A stretch of DNA of 34,897 bases from Flavonifractor avicola (lineage in GTDB: Bacteria > Bacillota > Clostridia > Oscillospirales > Oscillospiraceae): assembly GCA_019116915.1 (NCBI GenBank), contig DXAS01000132.1, positions 1 to 34,897 on the forward strand, given 5' to 3'. Positions 14,002 through 21,515 of the stretch are shown here, piece after piece. The position numbers were made by a program, and so were the translations under genes. Under the pieces are notes generated by a model, which searched no databases, had not been told where the DNA came from, and saw nothing but the letters and a program-made list of their open reading frames with translations. Positions within the stretch are counted from its first letter, which is position 1. Each line of letters opens with the position of its first letter.

Positions 14002-16224
14002 TCAGGAGGCTATTCCGTTGTTAAACAGGGGTGCCAGCACGTCGGCATAGGTCTCGAAGATATCCAGCAGCACGCTGTCCCAATGGCGGGCATCCTGCTC
14101 CGCCGTACCGAACACATAGTCCTCCTGGCCGTAATCGATCACGTCAAAGCCGGGCATGGCCTTGCTGGCTCCGGCCGTGCGGTAGGCGGCCGCGTCGGCC
14201 AGAGAGAAAGACACCGTGCCGTTCTCCATGCTGACCCAGCCGGTCAGGTCAGTGCCGCTGGCCTCCGTGGCGGTACCGTTGGTGGTCTGGGGCTGGGCCT
14301 CAGCCTTGGTGACGGTTGCCGCGCCCTCCACATACTGGCCGTACATCTGATCCACATACAGGCTGAAGGAGTCTCCCAGCACCTCGGAAGGTACATGACC
14401 GCCGTCCCACTGCCACTGGAGTTCGGCGTCAATACCGGCGTTCAGCATAGCGATCTGCAGATTCAGAGAGTTGAACATGGAGATGTCGCCCTCCGCCGCG
14501 CCGCACAGAATCTTGACCCAGGTGGGGTCTTCCGTGTCCTCAGCTCCGATATAGTTCAGGGGATTGTAGAGTTCCACCAGGTTGTTGCCGTACTCATCTC
14601 CGGCCTGAATGCTCTCGATGTCAGCCCGGTAGGCCTCCACCATCTCCTCATAGGTGGCGTAGTTGTTGGAATCCACTGTGCTGCCCGAGGCCTGGGTAGT
14701 GCCCGCATCGGGGGTACCTACAATCATCTCCCGGTTGCCGGCGTCGCCGCCCTGGCCAGGTTGGATGCCTTCCGGCAGCTGCCCCTCCTCCAGGCCCTCG
14801 GGAGGTTGGCCCAGATCCCCACGGCCGCCGCCCATCATGCCGCCTCCAGGGCCGCCGGCGGAGGTGCCTTTGGCGTAGCGGCCCTCCAGGAAGGCCTGCG
14901 CCTTGTCCTGGCTGGTCATAGCCGCCACTTCCTCGTCGCTGAGGGCATTACCCTCCTCGTCAAACCAGGTCCAGTCGGAGGCGTAGTCCAGATTGTCCAC
15001 ATACCACTGGAGATTCTGGGTAAATTCCGCCAGATACAGATCCAGATAGGTGCCGTAATAGCCGTTGGTCTCAGGGTAGGCCTCCGGGTCATACTGAATG
15101 GTCAGGGCAATGGTGTCCTCCATGTCGCCGTCATCGTTCAGGTCAAAGCCCACATCGGCCTCGTTGACGGTAAGCTCCTGGGCATTGATATACTCCATAT
15201 AGGCCGCCGACAGATACTGCGCCAGCTGGGCCTGGAATTCCGTGGAGAAGTCGTAATCGGCGTCCAGAGAATATTCAAAAGCCAGAGCCATATCAGCCTC
15301 TGCAAGCGGTGTGATGGCGCTGTAGGCAATGCACCCCCAGGCCCCGTCGGAGATCTGGTAGTCGGTGCCGTCAATGGTAACAGAGGTGGAGTAGCCTCCG
15401 TCCTCGGTGTAATAGACGCCCACCGCGCCTGCCTCGATCTGATAGTCATAGAAATCCGGGCTGTCGGAGGTGGCGGCAAACATCACGGCATGGGCCCCGC
15501 CGCCGGAGCCGCCGGTGGAGACCAGGTACTCCCCGCAGCCGGGCAGATTGCCCAGGAGGATGTTGTACTGGATAAAGCGGGCGGCCGCCTTCTGGTCGGC
15601 CAGACAGGAGGGGGCGTCGCCGGTATAATAGGTGTCGCCGTTTTCGTCGGTGACGGTATCCTGCTTGCCCCGGTTGCCGCAGGCCACATTGATATAACCC
15701 TCCGCGGCATAGGTGGTGGCGGCCAGGGCGTTCATCTGGGAACCGTAGCCCGCCGCGCCGGTGTTGAGGATGACGGGAGCAGTGGCGGCGGTATAGGTCT
15801 GACCGTTGGTGCTGGTGATCTCCGCCTCATAGTCGATGACCAGACAGCCGGAGACTGCATCCTGACCGGTGTCTGCCCCGGTCACATCGGCGGAGCCGTC
15901 GCCGTCGGTGTCAATGCCGGTGACATAGGCCCCGGGGACGCAGACGGACACGCCCTGCTGATCGGGCAGTTCCGGATAGGCCACCGCCGACACGATGGAC
16001 ATGACCCAGGCGTCGGCATCGGCATCATAGGTCCAGGCCTGGTCAGCGTTGTTGGCCAGGTTCAGGGTCTCTTCGATATAGGCCTTTTCCTGGACATCGG
16101 CCACGGCGGCGGTGGTCTGGGGCTCTTCACTCTCCTGTTCCCCACTGTCAGCCTGACTGCAGGCACACAGGGAGAGCGTTATGGCGCAGCTCAGAAACAG
16201 CGCCAAAGGTTTGCGGTAACTCAC
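14002..16224 (-). CDS. Tannase-like alpha/beta-hydrolase lipoprotein
   Basis: This is a 740-residue secreted lipoprotein with lipobox LCAC (Cys22) and an acidic linker. The hydrolase fold resembles subtype B bacterial tannases: CGNRGKQD, APSCLADQKAAARFIQYN, and the nucleophile elbow STGGSGGGAHAVMF (Ser240). Likely catalytic partners are Asp580 in AAEGDISMFNS and His610 in WDGGHVPSE. An acidic segment with NEADVGFDLNDDGDMEDT resembles calcium sites and lies in a large lid. A Gly/Met/Pro-rich stretch (GGPGGGMMGGGRGD, about residues 455-505) interrupts the fold. The start is GTG, seven bases after AGAAGG. It is the last gene of the VTC/DUF4956/Cthe_2159 operon, 39 bases after its neighbour. An ester hydrolase acting on the cell surface is likely; true tannin hydrolysis is not shown. 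Confidence 0.75.
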   Translation of the reverse strand: MSYRKPLALFLSCAITLSLCACSQADSGEQESEEPQTTAAVADVQEKAYIEETLNLANNADQAWTYDADADAWVMSIVSAVAYPELPDQQGVSVCVPGAYVTGIDTDGDGSADVTGADTGQDAVSGCLVIDYEAEITSTNGQTYTAATAPVILNTGAAGYGSQMNALAATTYAAEGYINVACGNRGKQDTVTDENGDTYYTGDAPSCLADQKAAARFIQYNILLGNLPGCGEYLVSTGGSGGGAHAVMFAATSDSPDFYDYQIEAGAVGVYYTEDGGYSTSVTIDGTDYQISDGAWGCIAYSAITPLAEADMALAFEYSLDADYDFSTEFQAQLAQYLSAAYMEYINAQELTVNEADVGFDLNDDGDMEDTIALTIQYDPEAYPETNGYYGTYLDLYLAEFTQNLQWYVDNLDYASDWTWFDEEGNALSDEEVAAMTSQDKAQAFLEGRYAKGTSAGGPGGGMMGGGRGDLGQPPEGLEEGQLPEGIQPGQGGDAGNREMIVGTPDAGTTQASGSTVDSNNYATYEEMVEAYRADIESIQAGDEYGNNLVELYNPLNYIGAEDTEDPTWVKILCGAAEGDISMFNSLNLQIAMLNAGIDAELQWQWDGGHVPSEVLGDSFSLYVDQMYGQYVEGAATVTKAEAQPQTTNGTATEASGTDLTGWVSMENGTVSFSLADAAAYRTAGASKAMPGFDVIDYGQEDYVFGTAEQDARHWDSVLLDIFETYADVLAPLFNNGIAS

Positions 16225-16263
16225 AGAAATACCTTCTGAATGTTGTATTTTGTTGATTTTGCG

Positions 16264-17892
16264 TTATGTCCCGGCGGGAGCCTGCTGGGTACCGGACTGC
16301 TGACGGTCAGGCCGCTGTCCGCCCATACCGCCGCCCATACCGCCTCCCATCTGGCCCGGATTGCTCTCGGAGCCATCGTTGGTGGTAAGGTCGCCGCCGT
16401 TGTTGGTATAGGTACCGTCGCAGTCCAGCGCGGTGTCTCCCGCGCCATTGAAAGTGAGGGTCAGCGTACCGCCGTTGATGGTCAGGTCCCCGTTGGAGTC
16501 GATGCAGTCACCGGAAGAGGTTACGGTAAATGTGCCGCCATTGATGATGATAAAACTGTCGGAGTCGGAGGCGAAGGTATCCTGGGGCCGTCCGCCGAAG
16601 CCACCAAAGCCGGAGCTGTCCGCCCCGCCGGCGGCGTTGAGGCCGTCATCGCTGGAGACGATGTCAAAAATACCGTCCTCAATGGTGATGGACAGGCCCT
16701 CAATGCCTTCATAGCAGTAGGGAATGGTGAAGGTACCGCTCTGGATGGTGAGGGCGGCGTCGCAGTGGACGGCGTCGTCTCCGCTGTTCAGGGTAAAGGT
16801 GCCGTCAGCAAGGAGCATATCCCCACCGGCATGGAGGCAATCATCTACCGTATCCACGGTAAAGGTGCCGCCGTTGATGGTGAAGGTACTCTCCCCCTTA
16901 ATGCCTTTCTGGCTGGTGGTGTCCTCCTCCGTGGTGGTCTGGGTCTGCTCCGTCCACCCGCCGCCCCGGTCAAAGGTGTCGTCGGTGGTGAACGTAACGC
17001 TGGCGCTTCCCTCGCCGGTAGTCAGATCAAAGGTACCGCCGTCGATCTGGAGCGCGCCCTGGGCACTGACTCCATCTCCCTGGGCATGGATGGAAAAGCT
17101 GCCGTCGGCAATATAGAGGGTGCCCAGGGTGAGGTCATCGCTGTTTTCCGCATGAATGCCGTCCTTCCCCGAGGTAATGGTAAAGGTTCCGGCGGCAATG
17201 GCTATGCTGTCCTTGCCGGACAGGCCGTGACTGGCTGCGGTAATGGTATAGCTGCCCCCGGTGATCACCAGGTCGTCCTTGGATACCACTCCGTGGCCCG
17301 CCTGGGCGTTGATGGTCAGGCTGCCCGAGCCGTTGAGGGTCAGATCGGTCTTGGCAAAAATGACGGCGTCGATGTTGTTGTCGTCAATGGCGATATACTC
17401 TCCGCCGTTGGTCAGGGTATTTTCCGTTCCCTCCGCCAGGGTCACAAAGACCTTATCCGCCTCCAGGGCGTAAATGGCGGCGGAGGTGCTGCTGGTGATA
17501 TCCGCTCCCGCCAGTACCAGCTGCACCTTATCGGTGTCGCCGGCGTTTACAATGATCTGGCCGTCGGTGAGGGTGCCGGAAATAAGGTAGACCCCCTCTG
17601 CCCCGATGGTGATCTGGCCGTTCTGGATGGTGACGGCAGCGGAGTCGCACGCCGCGCTGTCCCCGTTGAGCTGGATCTGAACGGCCTGGCTCTCGTCATA
17701 GGTGCCCGCCAGATCCCGGTCGCTGAAGAGGTCGGAAGTGCCGGCAGCGGAAACGGCTGTGGCCGTCTCCTGCTGGGCGGCGGTGGTCTCCGGCACCGGG
17801 GTTGCTTGGCTGGCAGACTGGCTTTGACAGCCGCTGAGTGTCACAAGGGCACACAGCGCAGCTGCAGTCAATCCTCGTTTTGTTCGCTTCAT
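16264..17892 (-). CDS. Cthe_2159-type carbohydrate-binding beta-helix lipoprotein
   Basis: This is a 542-residue lipoprotein (lipobox LSGC, Cys22) with a Ser/Thr/Gln linker. The body is a long run of short repeats such as GVYLISGTLTDGQIIVNAGD, GSLTINAQAGHGVVSKDDLV, GGTFTVDTVDDCLHAGGDML and GGTFTVTSSGDCIDSNGDLT, which form a parallel beta-helix. This is the carbohydrate-binding family named after Cthe_2159 of Clostridium thermocellum, whose founder binds cellulose and acidic polysaccharide with calcium in the known structure. The tail is Gly/Met-rich with PDRQQSGTQQAPAGT. It is 18 bases after the DUF4956 gene. Together with VTC and DUF4956 proteins it forms a widespread Firmicutes cluster. The target polymer here is unknown. 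Confidence 0.88.
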   Translation of the reverse strand: MKRTKRGLTAAALCALVTLSGCQSQSASQATPVPETTAAQQETATAVSAAGTSDLFSDRDLAGTYDESQAVQIQLNGDSAACDSAAVTIQNGQITIGAEGVYLISGTLTDGQIIVNAGDTDKVQLVLAGADITSSTSAAIYALEADKVFVTLAEGTENTLTNGGEYIAIDDNNIDAVIFAKTDLTLNGSGSLTINAQAGHGVVSKDDLVITGGSYTITAASHGLSGKDSIAIAAGTFTITSGKDGIHAENSDDLTLGTLYIADGSFSIHAQGDGVSAQGALQIDGGTFDLTTGEGSASVTFTTDDTFDRGGGWTEQTQTTTEEDTTSQKGIKGESTFTINGGTFTVDTVDDCLHAGGDMLLADGTFTLNSGDDAVHCDAALTIQSGTFTIPYCYEGIEGLSITIEDGIFDIVSSDDGLNAAGGADSSGFGGFGGRPQDTFASDSDSFIIINGGTFTVTSSGDCIDSNGDLTINGGTLTLTFNGAGDTALDCDGTYTNNGGDLTTNDGSESNPGQMGGGMGGGMGGQRPDRQQSGTQQAPAGT

Positions 17893-17910
17893 AGCAGATT
17901 CATCTCCTTT

Positions 17911-18606
17911 TTACAGGGTGGCTGCAGTGCTGTCCTGGTGGCCCAGAGCGATCTCCAGGTTTCCATTGCGCAGGCGCAGCTGGTCGATAAAGGCTTTTTC
18001 CTGGTTCCGGTCCTTCAGAGTCAGGTCGTAGGTCAGCTTGAACAGGCTGCCCATGTTGGTGGTCTTGACCTGGGTCAGGGTGTACCGGCGGGCGTACTGG
18101 CGCAGGATGGGGTCGAATACACCCGCATAGTCCAGATCCTCCGGAATGGTGATGTGGAGGGTGCGCTCGGTGGAGCCTCCCGTTCCGGGCCGGAGGCTGA
18201 CGGCATTGTAGAGCATCATGGCCGCCCCCAGAATCAGGGTAAACAGGGCCCCGTAGGCCAGGTAGCCCATGCCGGTGATAAGGCCGGTCCCCATGGCCAC
18301 GAAGAGGGCCCCGATCTCCCGGGCGGAGCCGGGGGCAGAGCGGAAGCGCACCAGGTTGAAGGCCCCGGCCACCGCCACACCGGTACCCACGTTGCCATTG
18401 ACCATCAAAATGACCACACACACCACAGCGGGCAAAATGGCCAAGGTAACGGTCAGGCTCCGGCTGAACCGGGACCGCCACAGAGTCATAGCGCACAGCA
18501 TCAGCCCCAGCAGCAGGGATACCCCCACGCACAGCAGAAATTTGCCGGGGGCGATGGTGTCGGTAAGGGCAGTATCAAACAGGCCCTGAAACAGCGTATC
18601 AAGCAT
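17911..18606 (-). CDS. DUF4956 membrane protein
   Basis: This is a 231-residue membrane protein of the DUF4956 family. Hydrophobic helices are visible at about residues 23-42, 51-70 and 100-135. The family hallmark GTGVAVAGAFNLVRFRSAPGS (given here in overlapping recognition: GVAVAGAFNLVRFR and RSAPGSAREIGALF) lies near residues 74-100. A soluble C-terminal domain follows (ERTLHITIPEDLDYAGVFDP onward). It overlaps the VTC gene by eight bases, which implies tight translational coupling, so the two very probably act together. Function is unknown; it may be a membrane partner of the VTC polymerase-like protein. Confidence 0.9.
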   Translation of the reverse strand: MLDTLFQGLFDTALTDTIAPGKFLLCVGVSLLLGLMLCAMTLWRSRFSRSLTVTLAILPAVVCVVILMVNGNVGTGVAVAGAFNLVRFRSAPGSAREIGALFVAMGTGLITGMGYLAYGALFTLILGAAMMLYNAVSLRPGTGGSTERTLHITIPEDLDYAGVFDPILRQYARRYTLTQVKTTNMGSLFKLTYDLTLKDRNQEKAFIDQLRLRNGNLEIALGHQDSTAATL

Positions 18607-19315
18607 ACTTTCTCTCTCCTCTCTGCCCCGCCCCCATCAGGTCCTGATAGGCGGCGCCATACTTGGAAAAGGAGGTTTTGAAGATCCCCTGCTCGGACAG
18701 CACACGGGCCATCCACAGTGGAAGTCCTCCCGCCACCTTCGCCTCCATCAGCACCCAGCCCGCCGGCAGGAGGGCCCTGCCCCAGGGGTCGGAGTCCAGG
18801 GTGAGCGCCTCCCGGCGGTAGCGGATGGCTTCGTCAAAGGTCACCCGAAAGTCAGGGTCCTCCATCCCGCGGTAGGAATCCCGCTCGTAGGAGAGGAACA
18901 CAGCGGGGTACAGGGTCTGATAAAATTCCACAGCGTAGGCCAGCTCCCGCCCGATCTGGGTATCCGGCCAGAAGTCCGCCCCCGCCAGGCACCTCAGGGC
19001 CCGGTCCTGGGGCATGGAGATGCGCCGCTTGTACACCACAGAGCGGTACTTCTTCTTCAGTTCCACAAAGACCGACCCGGTCTCTCCCGCCCGGCCATAG
19101 CTGCGTACCCGGAGCTTCTCCTTATAGACCGGCTTCTCCAGGCTGCGGCGGATGAGCCGGTAGTCAGGGGTATCCAGATAAAGGTTACGGATGGAGCTGT
19201 GACTGTATTCATCGGGCACCATGTGCTCCGCCATGGCGACCAGAACGGCCTGCTGCTGCCGGCAGGTCATGAGATATTTCAGTTCATAGCGCTGAAAAAC
19301 CGTCTTGGTTTTCAC
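18599..19315 (-). CDS. VTC-domain polyphosphate polymerase-like protein
   Basis: This is a 238-residue protein of the VTC (vacuolar transporter chaperone) fold, a tunnel that in yeast Vtc4 makes polyphosphate from ATP. The signature residues are in FQRYELKYLM (residues 7-16), IRNLYLDTPDYRLIRRSLE, YKEKLRVRSYG, FVELKKKYRSVVYKRRISMP and, near the end, WVLMEAKVAGGLPLWM with the catalytic glutamate. It has no SPX domain or membrane helix and overlaps the DUF4956 gene. The start is GTG with AAGGAGG nine bases upstream. It is the first gene of the operon and divergent from the two-component system; TTAA-type boxes lie in the shared promoter region. Polymerase activity in bacterial members is inferred. 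Confidence 0.92.
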   Translation of the reverse strand: MKTKTVFQRYELKYLMTCRQQQAVLVAMAEHMVPDEYSHSSIRNLYLDTPDYRLIRRSLEKPVYKEKLRVRSYGRAGETGSVFVELKKKYRSVVYKRRISMPQDRALRCLAGADFWPDTQIGRELAYAVEFYQTLYPAVFLSYERDSYRGMEDPDFRVTFDEAIRYRREALTLDSDPWGRALLPAGWVLMEAKVAGGLPLWMARVLSEQGIFKTSFSKYGAAYQDLMGAGQRGERKYA

Positions 19316-19367
19316 TGAGATCTACCTCCTTGTTGGGATAGGGTAAACTCAGTGTAAAAACGCAGCC

Positions 19368-19381
19368 CTAACTGAACTTAA
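19368..19381 (-). promoter_or_regulatory. TTAA-N6-TTAG box before the VTC operon
   Basis: On the minus strand the direct repeat TTAAGTTCAGTTAGG lies about 55 bases upstream of the VTC start. It matches 12 of 15 bases with the box before the HtrA-like gene. A period of ten bases is compatible with an OmpR-type response regulator dimer. A second direct repeat, TTTAC-N6-TTTAC, lies closer to the gene (19343-19360). Confidence 0.4.
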
Positions 19382-19399
19382 AAACAAAACAATTTTTTA

Positions 19400-19428
19400 C
19401 TGACAAGATTTTCTCCCGGTGCTATCCT
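19400..19428 (+). promoter_or_regulatory. Predicted promoter of the two-component operon
   Basis: CTGACA (19400-19405) and TATCCT (19423-19428) are 17 bases apart. A TTAA-N6-TTAA repeat (19430-19443) overlaps the predicted start of transcription. Confidence 0.55.
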
Positions 19429-19429
19429 T

Positions 19430-19443
19430 TTAATTAGAGTTAA
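19430..19443 (+). promoter_or_regulatory. TTAA-N6-TTAA box at the regulator promoter
   Basis: TTAATTAGAGTTAA, a direct repeat with ten-base period, directly downstream of the -10. It is a candidate autoregulatory site for the response regulator. Confidence 0.4.
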
Positions 19444-19493
19444 GGCCGCCGGGGTATGCTGGCGTTACTATAGAAACAGAAGGGGCGATAAAG

Positions 19494-20171
19494 ATGCGTA
19501 TTTTACTGGCAGAGGATGAACACTCCCTGTCCCGGGCGGTGGCTGCCCTGCTGGAGAAAAACAACTACTCTGTGGATGCGGTATACGACGGCGAGGAGGC
19601 ATTGGCCTACCTGGAGGCGGGCAACTACGACGCCCTGGTCCTGGACATCATGATGCCCAAGCTGGACGGTCTGGAGGTGCTGCGGCGGCTGCGGGAGGGG
19701 GGCAATCCCATTCCGGTGCTGCTGCTCACCGCCAAGTCGGAGGTGGAGGACAAGGTGACCGGTCTGGATATGGGGGCCAACGACTACCTGACCAAGCCCT
19801 TCTCCACCGCCGAGCTGATGGCCCGCATCCGGGCCATGACCCGCAGTCAGGCCGGGGGCCAGGTGACCAGCCGCCTCACCCTGGGCAACATCACCCTGGA
19901 TCAGGCCACCTTCGAGCTCTCCTCCCCCCACGGCAGCTTCCGCCTGGCCAACAAGGAATATCAGATGATGGAGCTGCTGCTGCGCAACCCCCGGCAGCTT
20001 ATTCCCTCCGAGCGTTTTCTGGAGCGAATCTGGGGTTATGACAGCGATGTGGAACTGAACGTGGTGTGGGTGTACATCTCCTACCTGCGGAAAAAGCTGA
20101 CCGCCCTCAAGGCCAACATCCAGATCAAGGCCACCCGGAACGCGGGCTATGCGCTGGAGGAACAGTCATGA
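19494..20171 (+). CDS. OmpR-family response regulator
   Basis: This is a 225-residue DNA-binding response regulator. The receiver domain holds the acidic pair in LLAEDEHS, the phosphorylation site Asp51 in LVLDIMMPKLDG, Thr in LLLTAKSEVEDK and Lys101 in TKPF. The C-terminal winged helix (about residues 125-220) has LANKEYQMMELLLRNPRQ and the recognition-helix region VWVYISYLRKKL. It overlaps the kinase gene by four bases (ATGA), so they form a pair. It is divergent from the VTC operon, and possible binding boxes lie before that operon, its own promoter and the protease gene. The signal sensed is unknown. Confidence 0.95.
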   Translation: MRILLAEDEHSLSRAVAALLEKNNYSVDAVYDGEEALAYLEAGNYDALVLDIMMPKLDGLEVLRRLREGGNPIPVLLLTAKSEVEDKVTGLDMGANDYLTKPFSTAELMARIRAMTRSQAGGQVTSRLTLGNITLDQATFELSSPHGSFRLANKEYQMMELLLRNPRQLIPSERFLERIWGYDSDVELNVVWVYISYLRKKLTALKANIQIKATRNAGYALEEQS

Positions 20172-21448
20172 TCAAACGCCTGCGCCGCAAGCTTATTGCC
20201 GCCTGTATGCTCTCCCTGGCCCTTGTGCTGCTGGTAATCCTGGGCGGAGTCAATTTGATGAGCTATCATAAGGTGGTATCCGACGCCGACGCCGTGCTGG
20301 CCCTGCTGGACGCCAACGACGGGGCTTTCCCCAAGAATCATCCGGGACAGGGGGAGACCCCCTCCGGCGACCTTCCCCCGGACAGCCTGCCCGGCGGGAA
20401 AAAGGACTTCTTTGGCCAGCGGGGCATCTCGCCGGAGACCCCCTATGAGTCCCGTTTCTTCTCTGTCCTGCTGGGAACGGACGGGCAGGTGCTCCAGACC
20501 GATACAGGGCAGATCGCGGCGGTGGACGACCAGGAGGCAGCGGCCTACGCCCAGGCCGCGCTGGCCTCCGGGCACACCTCCGGCTTCTGGGGGAATTACC
20601 GCTATCTGGTCCAGACCGACGAGCTGGGCAGCCGGGCCATCTTTCTGGACTGTGGCCGGAGCCTGTCCTCCTTCCGCACCACCCTGCTGGCCAGTGTAAC
20701 GCTGGCCCTGGTGGGGCTGGGCGCGGTGCTGGTGCTGCTGCTCATCCTGTCCAGCCGGATCGTCCGCCCCATGGCGGAGAGTTATGAAAAGCAGAAGCAG
20801 TTCATCACCGACGCCGGCCACGAGCTGAAAACCCCCATGACCATCATCAGCGCCGACGCGGATCTGGCAGAGATGGAATGCGGCGAGAACCAGTGGCTGG
20901 CCGACATCCGCCGTCAGGCCCAGCGGCTGACCGGTCTGACCAACGACCTCATCTACCTCTCCCGGATGGAGGAGGAACAGCCCAAACTGCAATGCATCGA
21001 GTTTCCTCTCTCCGACGTAGCCGAGGAGATGGCCCAGTCCTTCCTGGCCCCTGCCAAAAGCCAGAACAAGGATCTGTCCCTCCATATCCAGCCCATGCTC
21101 TCCTTTACCGGGGACGAGAAGGCCATCCGCCAGCTGCTGTCCATCCTGCTGGACAACGCCCTGAAGTATTCCCCCGCCGGAGGCCGTCTGGCGCTGAAGC
21201 TGGAGCGGCAGGGCCGCAATCTGATCCTGACGGTATCCAACACCACCGCCCAGCCGTTGGAGCGGGACAAGCTGCCCCATCTCTTTGACCGCTTTTACCG
21301 CACCGACCAGTCCCGCAGCAGCCAGACCGGCGGCTACGGCCTGGGCCTGTCCATTGCCCGCAGTATCGTGCAGGCTCACAAGGGAAAAATCCGGGCGGAA
21401 GGTCCGGAGAAAACCACCCTGTCCATTGTGGTCAGTCTGCCGGCCTGA
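20168..21448 (+). CDS. Sensor histidine kinase
   Basis: This is a 426-residue membrane kinase, partner of the preceding regulator. Helix 1 is near residues 10-30, an extracytoplasmic sensor of about 145 residues follows (with a Pro/Gly-rich NHPGQGETPSGDLPPDSLPG stretch), then helix 2 near 178-200. The phospho-acceptor is His218 in DAGHELKTP. The ATPase domain has the N box LLDNALKYSP (Asn330), a G1 region around LPHLFDRFYRTDQ and the G2 box GGYGLGLSIA. A HAMP domain is not obvious. The start ATG overlaps the regulator stop. No hairpin ends the operon before the protease gene, so read-through is possible. Confidence 0.95.
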   Translation: MIKRLRRKLIAACMLSLALVLLVILGGVNLMSYHKVVSDADAVLALLDANDGAFPKNHPGQGETPSGDLPPDSLPGGKKDFFGQRGISPETPYESRFFSVLLGTDGQVLQTDTGQIAAVDDQEAAAYAQAALASGHTSGFWGNYRYLVQTDELGSRAIFLDCGRSLSSFRTTLLASVTLALVGLGAVLVLLLILSSRIVRPMAESYEKQKQFITDAGHELKTPMTIISADADLAEMECGENQWLADIRRQAQRLTGLTNDLIYLSRMEEEQPKLQCIEFPLSDVAEEMAQSFLAPAKSQNKDLSLHIQPMLSFTGDEKAIRQLLSILLDNALKYSPAGGRLALKLERQGRNLILTVSNTTAQPLERDKLPHLFDRFYRTDQSRSSQTGGYGLGLSIARSIVQAHKGKIRAEGPEKTTLSIVVSLPA

Positions 21449-21461
21449 TTTTTTCGGATTT

Positions 21462-21475
21462 TTAACTCCAATTAG
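21462..21475 (+). promoter_or_regulatory. TTAA-N6-TTAG box before the HtrA-like gene
   Basis: TTAACTCCAATTAGG lies between the kinase and protease genes and matches 12 of 15 bases with the box before the VTC operon. No convincing -10/-35 pair accompanies it. Confidence 0.35.
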
Positions 21476-21515
21476 GTTTGACCCCTTATCCTGAACACAG
21501 AAACTGAAACACCCC

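Noticed and set aside
16264..17892. Repetitive GGTFT-type coding pattern as a DNA tandem repeat or CRISPR-like array.
   Set aside because: The repeats are irregular at DNA level and explained by beta-helix coils of the Cthe_2159-type protein.
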